Source: Alteromonas sp. RKMC-009 | GTDB taxonomy: Bacteria > Pseudomonadota > Gammaproteobacteria > Enterobacterales > Alteromonadaceae | NCBI RefSeq assembly: GCF_003584565.2 | Contig: NZ_CP031010.1 | Coordinates: 3,286,001 to 3,350,000, forward strand | Reading direction: 5' to 3' | Length of the DNA stretch: 64,000 bases | Part shown: piece by piece, positions 7,518 to 17,672 of the stretch | Position numbering within the stretch: the stretch's first letter is position 1 | Layout: every line of letters starts with the position of its first letter | Notes under the pieces: generated by a model | Database searches by the model: none | What the model was told of the DNA's origin: nothing | What the model saw: only the letters and a program-made list of their open reading frames with translations | Translations under genes and position numbers: made by a program

Positions 7518-8861
7518 TCAGCGGTTGTTCAGGAAGCGGAAGAATTGCTTTGCAATGTCAGTGTTATCTAACTGGCCGGCAAAAGCGTCTGCTCCGGCAC
7601 CGAATGCAAAAACTTCCACATCGACACCAGTGTGGCCACCAGTGGTCCAGCCGGTATTCGTCTTCTTATCAAGGAATGCTTTCAACGCTGTTTCACGGGC
7701 CTCAAAATCAGGCAGTGCCGCAATACTGTCTACCAGTGCACTGTCATCATCTTCAAAAGTGAATCCCAGTTGCGCTTCAGCATACGCTGCCGGAGAGGCT
7801 TCACTGACCATGTTGACAGCAATGGATGAAACCGAAGCCTTCATGTTGCGCAGGTACTCAGGATGCCACTCGTAAATACCGTCTGCGCCGATAGTCAAAC
7901 CGCCGGTACTGTGATCAGCGGTAAGCACAACCAGTGTATCAGGGTGTGTTTCTACATAATTTTGCAGGTATTCCATGGTAACAGCCAGATCGTCCATTTC
8001 CGCCATCGCAGAACCGATGTCATTGGCATGCCCTGCCCAGTCAACCTGACTCGCTTCTACCAGAAGGAAAAATCCCTCCGGCCCCTCAAGATGCTTAATC
8101 GCATTTTTAGTCAGAAAAGACAGGCGGTGCGGGTTACTGTCATCCAGCGCAGCCGGCAAGCCCACCGGTGCAAATAGTCCCAGCACGTCAGTGCCGGCAG
8201 GCAACGTAGCTAACTGGTCGTAGCCATCAACATATTGATAGCCGTTATCTGCAAATAAAGCGGTGAGATCTCTGTCATCACGGGCGAAATAAGAGGTACC
8301 GCCCCCCAGCATAACATCGGCGACAAATCCGTCATTAATACGGTCGTCGAAAATGCTGTCAGCGATGGCGTTGTAATTCTTACGGCTTTCATTGTGCGCC
8401 AGATAAGAAGCGGGCGTTGCATGATTGATTTGCGATGTAACCGCAACACCGGTGCGCAGGCCCAGTTGCTTTGCTCTTTGCAGAACCGACTCAACAGGTT
8501 GCTTGTTGGCATCCACCCCAATGGCACCATTGTACGATTTTATGCCTGTCGCCAGCGCTGTAGCCGCGGCCGCAGAATCGGTAACGTAACCGGAAACCGG
8601 CGCAGGATGCGTAGAGGCATTACCGGTAAGCATGTGATCAAACACGACATCTTCGATGTCAGGTGTTTCAGGGTTATCAGCAAAATTGCGGTAAGCCGTG
8701 GTGTAAGCCGGCCCCATGCCGTCGGCCACTACCATGATGATATTTCGGGGCTGTTGCTGTGCTGATGAATTCTGTGCCGCATGACCGGCATTATCGAGTT
8801 GCGCGCAGCCTTGCGCCAGGGTGAGCCCTACCAGAGAGCACACGCTTATTTTTTTTAGCAT
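7518..8861 (-). CDS. Alkaline phosphatase (PhoA family), probable lipoprotein
   Basis: A 447-residue phosphomonoesterase of the alkaline phosphatase superfamily, acting outside the cytosol. A signal sequence ends TLAQGC, so Cys19 may be lipidated. VADGMG gives the first metal ligand Asp47. YVTDSAAAATALATG carries the nucleophile Ser96. VEASQVDWAGHAND and LTADHSTGG supply further zinc and magnesium ligands, and TTGGHTG the last His. The ATG at 8861 is preferred over a GTG at 8873 because a GTGGA site precedes it and the signal peptide is then normal. No clear Pho box is seen upstream. A 106-bp gap separates it from cheV on the same strand. Confidence 0.92.
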   Translation of the reverse strand: MLKKISVCSLVGLTLAQGCAQLDNAGHAAQNSSAQQQPRNIIMVVADGMGPAYTTAYRNFADNPETPDIEDVVFDHMLTGNASTHPAPVSGYVTDSAAAATALATGIKSYNGAIGVDANKQPVESVLQRAKQLGLRTGVAVTSQINHATPASYLAHNESRKNYNAIADSIFDDRINDGFVADVMLGGGTSYFARDDRDLTALFADNGYQYVDGYDQLATLPAGTDVLGLFAPVGLPAALDDSNPHRLSFLTKNAIKHLEGPEGFFLLVEASQVDWAGHANDIGSAMAEMDDLAVTMEYLQNYVETHPDTLVVLTADHSTGGLTIGADGIYEWHPEYLRNMKASVSSIAVNMVSEASPAAYAEAQLGFTFEDDDSALVDSIAALPDFEARETALKAFLDKKTNTGWTTGGHTGVDVEVFAFGAGADAFAGQLDNTDIAKQFFRFLNNR

Positions 8862-8979
8862 CGTCGTATCCACAGGAAAAAAACTGTGGCTAAGTGTAAA
8901 TCACATCAGGACAAGCGCCAAACCCAAAGCCGTGAGTCATCAAAAATTCACGAAAGGCTGTAATTTCATCGATTTAACG

Positions 8980-9939
8980 CTAAGCCTTTGACTGACTGGT
9001 CAGGAGTTCGCGCATGCGTTGCTGCGCCACGTCAACTAACATATCCGGCTGAAATTTAGAGATAAACCGGTTGCAACCCACCTTTTCCACCATGGCCTCA
9101 TTAAAGCTGCCACTTAAGGAGGTGTTCAGGGCAACAAATAAATCACTCATTCTCTCATCACCGCGCACTTCTGCAGTTAAGCGGTAGCCGTCCATTTCCG
9201 GCATCTCAGCATCGGTAAACATTAATAAGATAAGGTCAGACGGCCGCTTCCCTTCATCTGCCCATGATTTGAGTAACGCCAGGGCTTCTGCGCCATTGTG
9301 GCATTCAAGACAGGATAAACCTATCTGGGCAAGGGTATCTTTGATTTGTTTACGTGCAGTAGCGGAATCATCCACAATCAACACCTGACGGCCATGCATA
9401 GCACTGACGACCTGCTCATCAAGCACGCCGTCTGAGATAGAAATATCGTAATCGATGATCTCAGCCAGCACTTTTTCGACATCAATGATCTCTACCAGTT
9501 CGTTCTTGCCGTCGATTTCTATCTGACTGATGGCAGTAAGGTAATTTGACTTACCTATAGTCAGCGGCGGCGGCTGAATATTTTGCCAGGATGTATTAAC
9601 GATGCTTAATACATCACCAATCAGAAATCCCTGAACTGAGCGGTTATATTCTGTGATGATGACGTTATTAGCGTAATTCGTATCGCCACTATTTTTCATA
9701 CGAATGGCGCTGCGCAGATCAATGACAGGAATTGAATTCCCTCTGTACAGGGTCACACCACATAAATTGCCGTGAGATCCCGGCATCGTATTCATCTTCG
9801 GAACACCGATGACTTCTTTAACCTTAAACACGTTAATGGCAAACGCATGACGGGTCCCCAACCTGAACATCAGTAGCTCGAGGCGGTTCTCACCCACCAG
9901 ATTAGTCCGTTGATCGACGGTACTAAGAATACTGCTCAT
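8980..9939 (-). CDS. cheV: Chemotaxis coupling protein CheV
   Basis: A 319-residue cytosolic adaptor with an N-terminal CheW domain (about residues 10-160) and a C-terminal response-receiver domain (about 188-312). The receiver has the acidic pair in VLIVDDSATARKQI, the phospho-acceptor Asp in LLMFTDAEMPEMDGY and a conserved Lys in RFISKFQPD. It links chemoreceptors to CheA and tunes adaptation. MSSILSTVDQRTNLVGENRL is the classic CheV opening, so the ATG at 9939 is correct; a GGGGGGAG site lies just upstream. No other chemotaxis gene is in the window. Confidence 0.95.
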   Translation of the reverse strand: MSSILSTVDQRTNLVGENRLELLMFRLGTRHAFAINVFKVKEVIGVPKMNTMPGSHGNLCGVTLYRGNSIPVIDLRSAIRMKNSGDTNYANNVIITEYNRSVQGFLIGDVLSIVNTSWQNIQPPPLTIGKSNYLTAISQIEIDGKNELVEIIDVEKVLAEIIDYDISISDGVLDEQVVSAMHGRQVLIVDDSATARKQIKDTLAQIGLSCLECHNGAEALALLKSWADEGKRPSDLILLMFTDAEMPEMDGYRLTAEVRGDERMSDLFVALNTSLSGSFNEAMVEKVGCNRFISKFQPDMLVDVAQQRMRELLTSQSKA

Positions 9940-10060
9940 ACTCCCCCCGAATTATTTTAATTACAGTAATCATAGGGCGAAAATAAAGATAATGCTTTAA
10001 GCAATTAGACTCAAAAAATGAAACCCGAACCGTAACCTTTCCATGAGACCCACAACAATC

Positions 10061-10084
10061 ATTCACAAATATTATGACGGGAAT
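10061..10084 (+). promoter_or_regulatory. Shared glyoxylate-shunt motif upstream of aceA
   Basis: ATTCACAAATATTATGAC followed by GGGAAT matches a site upstream of glcB (13016-13039) at 21 of 24 positions. It ends 118 bp before the aceA start. The outer ATTC and GAAT are inverted. It is a likely binding site for a common regulator, possibly the LysR protein encoded between the two genes. Confidence 0.6.
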
Positions 10085-10202
10085 GACAATTATATATTTA
10101 CGTTATTCGAATTGCGGCACTAGGATGAATGTGAGCTAACGAGAACGCAGTGCAGCGTAATCGCCTAAACAACATATTTGAGTTAATTCGGGAGAGACCT
10201 CT

Positions 10203-11798
10203 ATGTCGCAATATCAGCAAGATATCGATACTATTGCTACGCTTAAAGCCGCGCAGAAAGGAAGCTGGGAAGGTATTAACCCAGAGTACGCCGCACGTAT
10301 GAAAGCACAGAACCGTTTCAAAACTGGTCTGGACATTGCGAAGTACACTGCCGCTATCATGCGCAAAGATATGGAAGAGTATGATGCCGACAGTGCAAGC
10401 TACACCCAGTCTTTAGGTTGCTGGCACGGCTTCGTAGGTCAACAAAAAATGTTGGCTGTTAAGAAACACCACGGCACGACTAACAAACGCTATCTGTACC
10501 TCTCCGGCTGGATGGTTGCAGCCCTGCGTTCTGAGTTCGGTCCCCTGCCTGACCAGTCCATGCACGAAAAAACCACCGTTCCTATGCTGATTGAAGAGCT
10601 TTACACTTTCCTGCGTCAGGCTGATGCCCGCGAACTGGGTGATTTATTCAAGCAGCTGGATGCAGCGAAAGCAAACGGTGGTGATGTTGCAGCAATCCAG
10701 GCGCAAATCGACAACTTTGAAACCCACGTAGTCCCCATCATTGCCGACATCGATGCCGGTTTCGGTAACGAAGAAGCCACTTACCTGCTGGCGAAGAAAA
10801 TGATTGAAGCCGGTGCCTGCTGTATTCAGATTGAAAACCAGGTATCTGATGCTAAGCAGTGTGGTCACCAGGACGGTAAAGTTACCGTTCCTCATGAAGA
10901 CTTCCTGGCGAAAATCAACGCGGTTCGTTATGCATTCTTAGAGCTGGGTGTAGACGACGGTGTCATCGTTGCCCGTACCGACTCATTAGGCGCTGGTCTG
11001 ACGCAGAAAATCCCTGTATCTACCGCCCCCGGCGACCTGGCTTCTCAGTACAATGCATTTCTGGACACTACTGAAGTTTCCGGTGCAGATGACCTGTCTG
11101 ATGGCGACCTGGTTATCAAGCAAGACGGCAAACTGGTTAAACCTGTTCGTCTGCCTAACGGTCTGTTCAAGTTCAAAGCGAATACTGGTTTCGACCGTGT
11201 TGTTCTTGACTGTATCACTTCTCTGCAACATGGCGCTGACCTGCTGTGGATTGAAACTGAGAAGCCTCACGTACGTCAGATTGGTGACATGGTTGACGCG
11301 ATTCGTGAAGTTATCCCGAATGCGAAACTGGTTTACAACAACTCACCGTCTTTCAACTGGACACTGAACTTCCGTCAGCAAGTATTCGATGCATGGCAGG
11401 AAGAAGGCAAAGACGTATCTGCTTACGACCGTGCGACACTGATGTCTGCAGAATATGACGACAGCGAACTGGCTGCAGCTGCTGATGCGAAGATCCAGAC
11501 CTTCCAGCGTGATGCGTCACGTGAAGCGGGTATCTTCCACCACCTGATCACGCTGCCTACTTACCACACTGCGGCACTGTCTACTGACAACCTGGCGCAA
11601 GGTTACTTCGGTGACGAAGGTATGCTGGCATACGTTAAAGGTGTTCAGCGTAAAGAAATTCGTCAGGGTCTGGCGTGCGTTAAGCACCAGGCAATGGCCG
11701 GTTCTGACCTGGGCGACACCCATAAAGAGTACTTCTCCGGTGAGGGCGCACTGAAAGCTTCAGGTGACGACAACACCATGAACCAGTTTGATGTATAA
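10203..11798 (+). CDS. aceA: Isocitrate lyase, large (531-residue) type
   Basis: It cleaves isocitrate to glyoxylate and succinate, the first step of the glyoxylate shunt, in the cytosol. KQCGHQDGKV holds the catalytic Cys220 and its neighbours. IADIDAGFGNEEATY and IVARTDSLGAGL supply metal and substrate ligands. It belongs to the longer subfamily seen in Pseudomonas and marine gammaproteobacteria, not the 434-residue enterobacterial type. The ATG follows GGGAGAGACCTCT. It has its own terminator and is monocistronic. Acetate or fatty-acid growth would require it together with glcB. No isocitrate dehydrogenase kinase gene is nearby. Confidence 0.97.
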   Translation: MSQYQQDIDTIATLKAAQKGSWEGINPEYAARMKAQNRFKTGLDIAKYTAAIMRKDMEEYDADSASYTQSLGCWHGFVGQQKMLAVKKHHGTTNKRYLYLSGWMVAALRSEFGPLPDQSMHEKTTVPMLIEELYTFLRQADARELGDLFKQLDAAKANGGDVAAIQAQIDNFETHVVPIIADIDAGFGNEEATYLLAKKMIEAGACCIQIENQVSDAKQCGHQDGKVTVPHEDFLAKINAVRYAFLELGVDDGVIVARTDSLGAGLTQKIPVSTAPGDLASQYNAFLDTTEVSGADDLSDGDLVIKQDGKLVKPVRLPNGLFKFKANTGFDRVVLDCITSLQHGADLLWIETEKPHVRQIGDMVDAIREVIPNAKLVYNNSPSFNWTLNFRQQVFDAWQEEGKDVSAYDRATLMSAEYDDSELAAAADAKIQTFQRDASREAGIFHHLITLPTYHTAALSTDNLAQGYFGDEGMLAYVKGVQRKEIRQGLACVKHQAMAGSDLGDTHKEYFSGEGALKASGDDNTMNQFDV

Positions 11799-11819
11799 AC
11801 ACACAGGTTCCTAACCTCT

Positions 11820-11841
11820 GGCTCCTTCGGGAGCCTTTTTT
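11820..11841 (+). terminator. Terminator of aceA
   Basis: GGCTCC, a TTCG tetraloop, GGAGCC, then six T. It lies 21 bp after the aceA stop. Confidence 0.88.
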
Positions 11842-12050
11842 ATATTCACCGGTTTTATTCATTTCACAGCCACAAAAATAAAACACCCGTTTGAAATCCG
11901 GGGTACACTGGCAGTCAAACCAGGTCGAAAGTATCAGTACAACAGGCGAATAAAGCAGTAACAATCTGCGACTAATAGTCTATCTTACTTATCAGGACCT
12001 GACGCTTATAATAGCAACAGATAATAATCCTAATTTGGAGCATTGAGAGC

Positions 12051-12998
12051 ATGAATATAGCCAAAGTAGATTTGAATCTTCTGGTTTATCTGGATGTTTT
12101 GCTCAGAGAAGGCAGTGTTACCCGCGCCGCTAATCAGCTCAGCATCACCCAGCCGGCCATGAGTAACGGTTTAAAGCGGTTAAGAGATTTATTTAAAGAT
12201 CCGTTGCTGGTGAGAACCAGCGAAGGTATGACACCGACTAAACGTGCCCTTGAGCTCCAGCCGGTCATCCGCGATGTACTCAGTAAACTGGAAAGCTCCA
12301 TTCAGCCGGAAACCGATTTTGATCCGGCCACCAGCAACCGTACATTCCGGATCATGACCAGTGATTACGCGGAAAGCACTTTATTGCTTGAGCTGGTCGG
12401 CCGTTTGGGCAAGATTGCCCCGAACATCACCCTGGATTTAATCACACCGAGTGACGTGACATTTCACGATGTGGAACAGGGTAAAGTCGACATGGCGATT
12501 AACCGCTTCGACGAACTGCCTCTATCCTTTCACCAGAAAGTCATCTGGTATGACAGTTTCAGCTGTGTGCTCAGCGCATCCCATCCGCTGGTAAACCAGA
12601 AATGGGATCTGGACAGTTATTTAAGCGCCCAGCATATATGGGTAAGTAAAACCGGCTTCGGTGTGGGCGTAGGTATTGATCCCAATGAAGTGCAAAAACT
12701 TGGCTGGGTCGATGCTGAATTAACTAAACTGGGAAAACAGCGGGCGATCAGAGTGTTTACCCGCCACTATCACGCAGCACTGCAAATAGCTAAAACTCAA
12801 AATCTGGTGGCCACATTACCGGGCAAAGCCGCGCGACTGTTTAAGGACGATCCGGAAGTTGTAGTGAAAGATCCTCCTTTCGATATTCCGCCAATTGCGT
12901 TGAAAATGGCGTGGAGTGCCTTGTTGCATCATGATGCGGGCCATATCTGGCTGCGCCGTTTAATTGGTGAACTGGCATCTGAGATGAGTAATCTGTAA
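12051..12998 (+). CDS. LysR family transcriptional regulator
   Basis: A 315-residue regulator. A winged helix-turn-helix occupies residues 5-65 (GSVTRAANQLSITQPAMSNG and LLVRTSEGMTPTKRA). A periplasmic-binding-protein-like effector domain follows from about residue 90 (RIMTSDYAESTLLLELV). It lies between aceA and glcB, in the same direction, so it is the natural candidate to control both. The effector is unknown; a glyoxylate-cycle metabolite would fit. Its own upstream region does not carry the motif shared by aceA and glcB. Confidence 0.92.
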   Translation: MNIAKVDLNLLVYLDVLLREGSVTRAANQLSITQPAMSNGLKRLRDLFKDPLLVRTSEGMTPTKRALELQPVIRDVLSKLESSIQPETDFDPATSNRTFRIMTSDYAESTLLLELVGRLGKIAPNITLDLITPSDVTFHDVEQGKVDMAINRFDELPLSFHQKVIWYDSFSCVLSASHPLVNQKWDLDSYLSAQHIWVSKTGFGVGVGIDPNEVQKLGWVDAELTKLGKQRAIRVFTRHYHAALQIAKTQNLVATLPGKAARLFKDDPEVVVKDPPFDIPPIALKMAWSALLHHDAGHIWLRRLIGELASEMSNL

Positions 12999-13015
12999 GT
13001 CATCTTCCAGCGAAC

Positions 13016-13039
13016 ATTCACCAATATTATGACAGCAAT
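13016..13039 (+). promoter_or_regulatory. Shared glyoxylate-shunt motif upstream of glcB
   Basis: ATTCACCAATATTATGAC followed by AGCAAT matches the aceA-upstream copy at 21 of 24 positions. It ends 70 bp before the glcB start, about 18 bp after the lysR stop. Confidence 0.6.
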
Positions 13040-13070
13040 ACAAACCATAAATTAAAAATAGTGTCCGGAA

Positions 13071-13105
13071 ACCTCTACACTAACAACTCATTAAAGAGTA
13101 GAGGT
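13071..13105. repeat. Inverted repeat covering the glcB ribosome-binding site
   Basis: ACCTCTAC (13071-13078) is the exact reverse complement of GTAGAGGT (13098-13105), separated by 19 bp. The right arm contains the AGAGG ribosome site of glcB. If transcription begins upstream of 13071, the hairpin could hide that site. Otherwise it may be an operator. Confidence 0.5.
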
Positions 13106-13109
13106 CATT

Positions 13110-15284
13110 ATGAAAGGGTATATTCAACACGGACGACTTCAGGTTGCTGAGGTTCTGGACACATTCATCAATGAACAGGCAATGCCCGGCGCTAATGTCG
13201 ACAAAGACACTTTCTGGGCGAATTTCGAATCCCTGCTTGCAGACCTCACACCGCTTAATCAGGCTCTGCTGGATAAGCGGGATCATTTCCAAACCTTAAT
13301 TGACGCTTATCACAAAAGCGGCAAGCCCGCTTCCGGCGACGACTATCTGAACTTTCTGCGGGAAATCGGATATCTGGAGAATGAGCCGGACAATGTCACT
13401 GCCACGACGGCCAATGTAGATGCAGAGATTGCCACCATGGCGGGCCCGCAACTGGTTGTGCCTATCAATAATGCCCGCTACGCACTGAACGCCGCGAATG
13501 CACGCTGGGGAAGTCTGTATGACGCGCTGTATGGTACAGACGTGATCAGCGATGAAGGCGGCGCAGAAGCCGGAACAACCTATAACCCTGTACGGGGCGC
13601 TAAAGTAATCGCAGAAGCAAAGCGATTACTGGACACCCTGCTGCCGCTTGCTGATGCATCCCATAAAGATGTCACCGGTTATGGCATCACAGACGGCACA
13701 CTTACCGTTTCCCTGAAAAGCGGCAATACTACACTGCAAACCAGCGAACAGTTCCTTGGCTTCAGAGGCAATTCAGATGCGCCGGATGCACTGCTGTTTG
13801 TTCACAACGGTTTGCATTTTGAAATTCAGATTGATGCCGCAAGCCCGGTGGGTAAAGCCGATCCTGCCGGGGTGAAAGATGTGCTGCTTGAAGCAGCGCT
13901 GACAACCATCATGGACTGCGAAGATTCTGTAGCGGCTGTAGACGCTGAAGATAAAACACTGGTGTATTCAAACTGGTTAGGTCTTATGAAAGGCGATCTG
14001 TCGCTGACCATGGAAAAAGGCGGCAAAAAGATTGTCCGTGCTATGCAGTCTGACCGTAAATACACCACAGCAGATGGCGCAGGCACACTTTCACTTGCCG
14101 GCCGCAGCCTCATGTTTGTACGCAATGTCGGTCACCTCATGCGAAACGACGCGATTTTACTGGACGGTGAACCGGTCTTTGAAGGATTGATGGACGGTGT
14201 GATCACATCCCTCATTGCTAAACATGATTTACTGGGCAATGGTAAATTCCGTAACTCCCGTGAAGGCAGTATTTATATTGTTAAACCTAAAATGCATGGT
14301 CCTGAAGAAGTTGCCTTCGCAGACAGCCTGTTCAGCCGTGTTGAAGCCATGCTGGGCCTCGACCGGGATACGCTGAAAATGGGTATTATGGATGAAGAGC
14401 GCCGCACCAGTATCAATCTGAAAGCCTGCATCGGCCCAGCCTCATCACGTGTCGCTTTCATCAATACCGGTTTCCTCGATCGTACGGGTGACGAAATTCA
14501 CACCTCTATGCAGGCAGGGCCATTCGCAGCAAAAGGCGCATTGAAAACCATGCCCTGGATTGCTGCCTATGAAAAAGCCAATGTACAAACGGGCCTGGCT
14601 TGTCAGCTTTCCGGCCGCGCACAGATTGGTAAAGGCATGTGGCCCATTCCGGATCAGATGGCAAATATGATGGAAGCGAAAATAGGCCATCCGAAGGCCG
14701 GTGCCAATACCGCCTGGGTCCCTTCTCCCACCGCTGCCACATTGCACAGTCTGCATTACCATGAGGTCGATGTATTCGCCCTGCAGTCCGGTATGCAAGA
14801 ACAGCAATATAACGGTATTGCGGATATTCTTACGATACCTTTAATGCCAGAAGACTCGTCTTTGTCTGCAGAAGCTATTCAGCGTGAAGTAGATAACAAC
14901 GTACAGGGCATTCTGGGATACGTGGTACGCTGGGTACATCAGGGGATTGGTTGTTCGAAAGTGCCTGACATCAATAATGTTGGTCTGATGGAGGACCGCG
15001 CGACCTTGAGGATTTCTTCCCAGCACCTGGCCAACTGGCTGGTACATAACATCATTACGCCGGAACAGGTTAACGAATCCCTTGCCCGCATGGCAGTGCT
15101 GGTTGATGAGCAAAATGCCGGCGACAGTGATTACATTCCGATGTCACCAGATCTCGACAACGCCATTGGTTTCAAAGCTGCGAAAGAACTGATTTTCGAT
15201 GGTGTAAGTCAGCCGAACGGCTACACAGAGCCCCTGCTTCATCAGCGCAGAAAAGACATGAAAGCCGCGCTGGCGGCAAAGTAA
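13110..15284 (+). CDS. glcB: Malate synthase G
   Basis: A 724-residue cytosolic enzyme condensing glyoxylate with acetyl-CoA to give malate. The opening [70 protein letters not shown] and the C-terminal [10 protein letters not shown] are all typical of isoform G. The length is exactly that of the family. Catalytic Arg and acidic residues fall in the conserved segments. It lies 111 bp after the lysR gene behind a shared motif, and ends at its own terminator. No malate synthase A gene is in the window, so this is the partner of aceA here. Confidence 0.97.
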   Translation: MKGYIQHGRLQVAEVLDTFINEQAMPGANVDKDTFWANFESLLADLTPLNQALLDKRDHFQTLIDAYHKSGKPASGDDYLNFLREIGYLENEPDNVTATTANVDAEIATMAGPQLVVPINNARYALNAANARWGSLYDALYGTDVISDEGGAEAGTTYNPVRGAKVIAEAKRLLDTLLPLADASHKDVTGYGITDGTLTVSLKSGNTTLQTSEQFLGFRGNSDAPDALLFVHNGLHFEIQIDAASPVGKADPAGVKDVLLEAALTTIMDCEDSVAAVDAEDKTLVYSNWLGLMKGDLSLTMEKGGKKIVRAMQSDRKYTTADGAGTLSLAGRSLMFVRNVGHLMRNDAILLDGEPVFEGLMDGVITSLIAKHDLLGNGKFRNSREGSIYIVKPKMHGPEEVAFADSLFSRVEAMLGLDRDTLKMGIMDEERRTSINLKACIGPASSRVAFINTGFLDRTGDEIHTSMQAGPFAAKGALKTMPWIAAYEKANVQTGLACQLSGRAQIGKGMWPIPDQMANMMEAKIGHPKAGANTAWVPSPTAATLHSLHYHEVDVFALQSGMQEQQYNGIADILTIPLMPEDSSLSAEAIQREVDNNVQGILGYVVRWVHQGIGCSKVPDINNVGLMEDRATLRISSQHLANWLVHNIITPEQVNESLARMAVLVDEQNAGDSDYIPMSPDLDNAIGFKAAKELIFDGVSQPNGYTEPLLHQRRKDMKAALAAK

Positions 15285-15631
15285 ATTTTTACTTTCATTC
15301 CTGAACAGAAAAAGCCACAAGTGTGGCTTTTTCTTTGTGCGTCCCGCCTGAAGCATTGAACCTGCGAAACGGACTCAGGAGCAACTTACGGTGCGGCACG
15401 TATACAGTCAGATATCTGTTTACCGGTGTCAAACAGCTACCCGGCAACGCTTTATTCCTCTGTATCCCCTGCCTCTGCTGGCTGTTAAGGATTTTCTTTT
15501 GATAAACGCTCAACTATCAAAATTTGTTCTATAGTATCAATAGCGATATCTAACACAGCACTTTTAAGCTGTCACGTTGCACTATCATTGGTGTATTGTG
15601 ACGTCAGCAGCAGTGAGAAGTTAAAACCATT
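15285..15631. other. 347-bp intergenic region between glcB and the XrtA locus
   Basis: It holds the glcB terminator (15309-15332), then about 300 bp without a convincing gene. A minus-strand open frame at 15295-15513 crosses the terminator and has no ribosome site or recognisable family. AT-rich DNA at 15500-15560 probably contains the acyltransferase promoter. Confidence 0.6.
15309..15332. terminator. Terminator of glcB
   Basis: AAAAAGCCAC (15309-15318), an AAGT loop and GTGGCTTTTT (15323-15332). The flanking A and T runs would let it act on either strand, though only glcB needs it. Confidence 0.85.
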
Positions 15632-16498
15632 ATGGCTAAGCGTTCGATATTTGACACAATCAATAAAAAGTTCCGCCGTACCAGCGTAGGAAAGATGTTT
15701 TCCGGCTATCAGCAGCTCAGGGAAGCTAACTATATTTCTTCACACTTCAGTACGTATCTGGAACCCGTTCTGGCAGTGGATGATGCTCTGAGAGAGTCTG
15801 TCTACAAAATCAGGCATAACGTCTATTGTGACGAGCTTGCGTTTGAGCCGGTGAAAGAGTCGGGTCTGGAAACTGACGAATTTGATGCTTACTCAAGACA
15901 CTGCATGATTCGCCATATCGGCACTCAGCAAATGGCCGGCACTGTGCGTGCGGTCAGGCCATTACAAGATGATCAGTTATTACCCATTGAGAAATATTGC
16001 CGCTCCTCTATCACCCGGAACGATTTGAGTCCGGATAATTTTAAACGCCACGAGGTGTGCGAAATATCCAGACTTGCCGTCCCCAAATACTTCCGGCGAC
16101 GTCGTTCAGATGACTTCGACGGTTCCGCAACCGGTGCTATCAACCCGGTCACCTACTCGGAAACGGAATTACGCTGTTTTCCTTTTATTGCTGTAGGTTT
16201 ATATTTTGCTGCCGCCGCCTCGGCGCTGGAGTTCGGCGTGAAACATGCCTATGTCATGATGGAGCCCCGCCTTGCAAGAAGTATGGGTTATGTAGGCATT
16301 AAATTTCAGCAGATAGGACCGGTAGTGGACTATCACGGCAAACGGGCGCCTTATTACATTAACCGCCCGTTACTCGAGGGGAGTCTGAAGCCGGGTTTTG
16401 CATCTATGCTTAATGAGATCCGGCTCAGTTTACGGGAACAAATTCCGGCGATGCCGGAAGAACGTGAAGAATATTTGCGGCAGTTTATCAAAGACTGA
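15632..16498 (+). CDS. XrtA/PEP-CTERM system-associated acyltransferase
   Basis: A 288-residue GNAT-fold enzyme related to N-acyl-homoserine-lactone synthases and matching the exosortase-associated acyltransferase family. Signature segments are ESVYKIRHNVYCDELAFEP, SRHCMIRHI, GTVRAVRP, EVCEISRLAVPKYFRRR and HAYVMMEPRLARSMGY. The role is unproven; acylation of a polymer or signal precursor is suggested. It opens the exopolysaccharide region but is separated from the main operon by two minus-strand genes. No dedicated sigma-54 site is seen upstream. Confidence 0.88.
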   Translation: MAKRSIFDTINKKFRRTSVGKMFSGYQQLREANYISSHFSTYLEPVLAVDDALRESVYKIRHNVYCDELAFEPVKESGLETDEFDAYSRHCMIRHIGTQQMAGTVRAVRPLQDDQLLPIEKYCRSSITRNDLSPDNFKRHEVCEISRLAVPKYFRRRRSDDFDGSATGAINPVTYSETELRCFPFIAVGLYFAAAASALEFGVKHAYVMMEPRLARSMGYVGIKFQQIGPVVDYHGKRAPYYINRPLLEGSLKPGFASMLNEIRLSLREQIPAMPEEREEYLRQFIKD

Positions 16499-16521
16499 GC
16501 CCCTGCCGCTGCGCTCAAGGG

Positions 16522-17538
16522 TTATACGTTGTAGAACCCTCTGTACCACTCCACAAATTTTGCAATACCGGTATCAATGTCTGTAGACGGACGATAACCG
16601 GTATCTTTGACCAGTGCTTCTACATCAGCGTAAGTATCAGGCACATCACCTTTTTGCATTGGCAGCATTTCTTTTTCTGCTTCCTTTCCTAACGCTTTTT
16701 CGAGAGTTTCGATATAAGTCAGCAGGTGTACCGGCGTCTGAGCGCCAATATTATAAACTTTCCACGGTGCTTTACTTGAGCCCGGATTTGGTGACTTACC
16801 GGACCAGGAATCATCCGCTTTTGCGTCGTTGTCCAGCGTGGCGATAACACCTTCCACAATATCATCGATGTAAGTAAAGTCACGGCGGTGGTTGCCGTAG
16901 TTAAACACCTTAATAGGTTTGTCTTCCAGGATCGCTTTGGTAAACAGGAACAGTGCCATATCAGGACGTCCCCAGGGACCGTAAACGGTAAAGAAACGCA
17001 GCCCTGTGGTCGGCAACCCGTACAAATGACTGTAGGTGTGAGCCATCAGCTCATTGGCTTTCTTACTGGCTGCATACAGAGATACCGGATGATCCACGTT
17101 ATCTTCGACGGCGAAAGGCATGCTTTCATTGGCACCATAAACAGAGCTGGATGAAGCGTAAACCAGGTGCTTAACCTGATTATGTCTGCAACCTTCGAGC
17201 ACATTCATAAAGCCGACAATATTCGCATCAATATAAGCGTGAGGATTTTCCAGCGAATAACGCACCCCTGCCTGGGCAGCTAAATGAACCACCTTATCAA
17301 ATTTGTGTTCAGCGAAGAGCGCCTCCATCGCAGCACGATCTTCAACGCCCATTTTAATAAACGTATAAAGATGGCCGGAAGGTAAAGACGATACCCTTTC
17401 AAGCCTGGCTTCCTTTAATGACACATCATAATAATCATTCAGATTATCGATACCTACGACTTCATCGCCACGCTCCGTTAATTGCGCGGCAACAAATGAT
17501 CCGATAAAGCCAGCGGCTCCCGTTACTAACACTTTCAT
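16522..17538 (-). CDS. NAD-dependent UDP-sugar 4-epimerase (UDP-glucuronate epimerase-like)
   Basis: A 338-residue short-chain dehydrogenase/reductase of the extended type. GAAGFIGS binds NAD at the N-terminus, and YAASKKANE carries the catalytic Tyr and Lys near residues 152-156, with SSSSVYGA before it. TGLRFFTVYGPWGRPDMA and FTYIDDIVEG fit the UDP-glucuronate 4-epimerase group (CapI/WbpP-like). It would supply UDP-galacturonate or a related sugar for the polymer. An AGGGAG site precedes the ATG. The stop is 24 bp from that of the convergent acyltransferase. Confidence 0.88.
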   Translation of the reverse strand: MKVLVTGAAGFIGSFVAAQLTERGDEVVGIDNLNDYYDVSLKEARLERVSSLPSGHLYTFIKMGVEDRAAMEALFAEHKFDKVVHLAAQAGVRYSLENPHAYIDANIVGFMNVLEGCRHNQVKHLVYASSSSVYGANESMPFAVEDNVDHPVSLYAASKKANELMAHTYSHLYGLPTTGLRFFTVYGPWGRPDMALFLFTKAILEDKPIKVFNYGNHRRDFTYIDDIVEGVIATLDNDAKADDSWSGKSPNPGSSKAPWKVYNIGAQTPVHLLTYIETLEKALGKEAEKEMLPMQKGDVPDTYADVEALVKDTGYRPSTDIDTGIAKFVEWYRGFYNV

Positions 17539-17672
17539 ATCGTGCTCCCTGAAATAAATGCTGCATGTTGAGCAAGATACTCAATCAAACTTCTAAAGCG
17601 ACTACTTGTCACCATGACCACTAGCAAGAATGACTCCGCTTTTTACTTCTTAATAAAAATAAGCGCCTTTGC

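Noticed and set aside
8862..8979. Pho box before the alkaline phosphatase
   Set aside because: No repeated TGTCA-type element with the right spacing is visible.
15295..15513. Minus-strand open frame after glcB
   Set aside because: It crosses the terminator, has no ribosome site and no family match.
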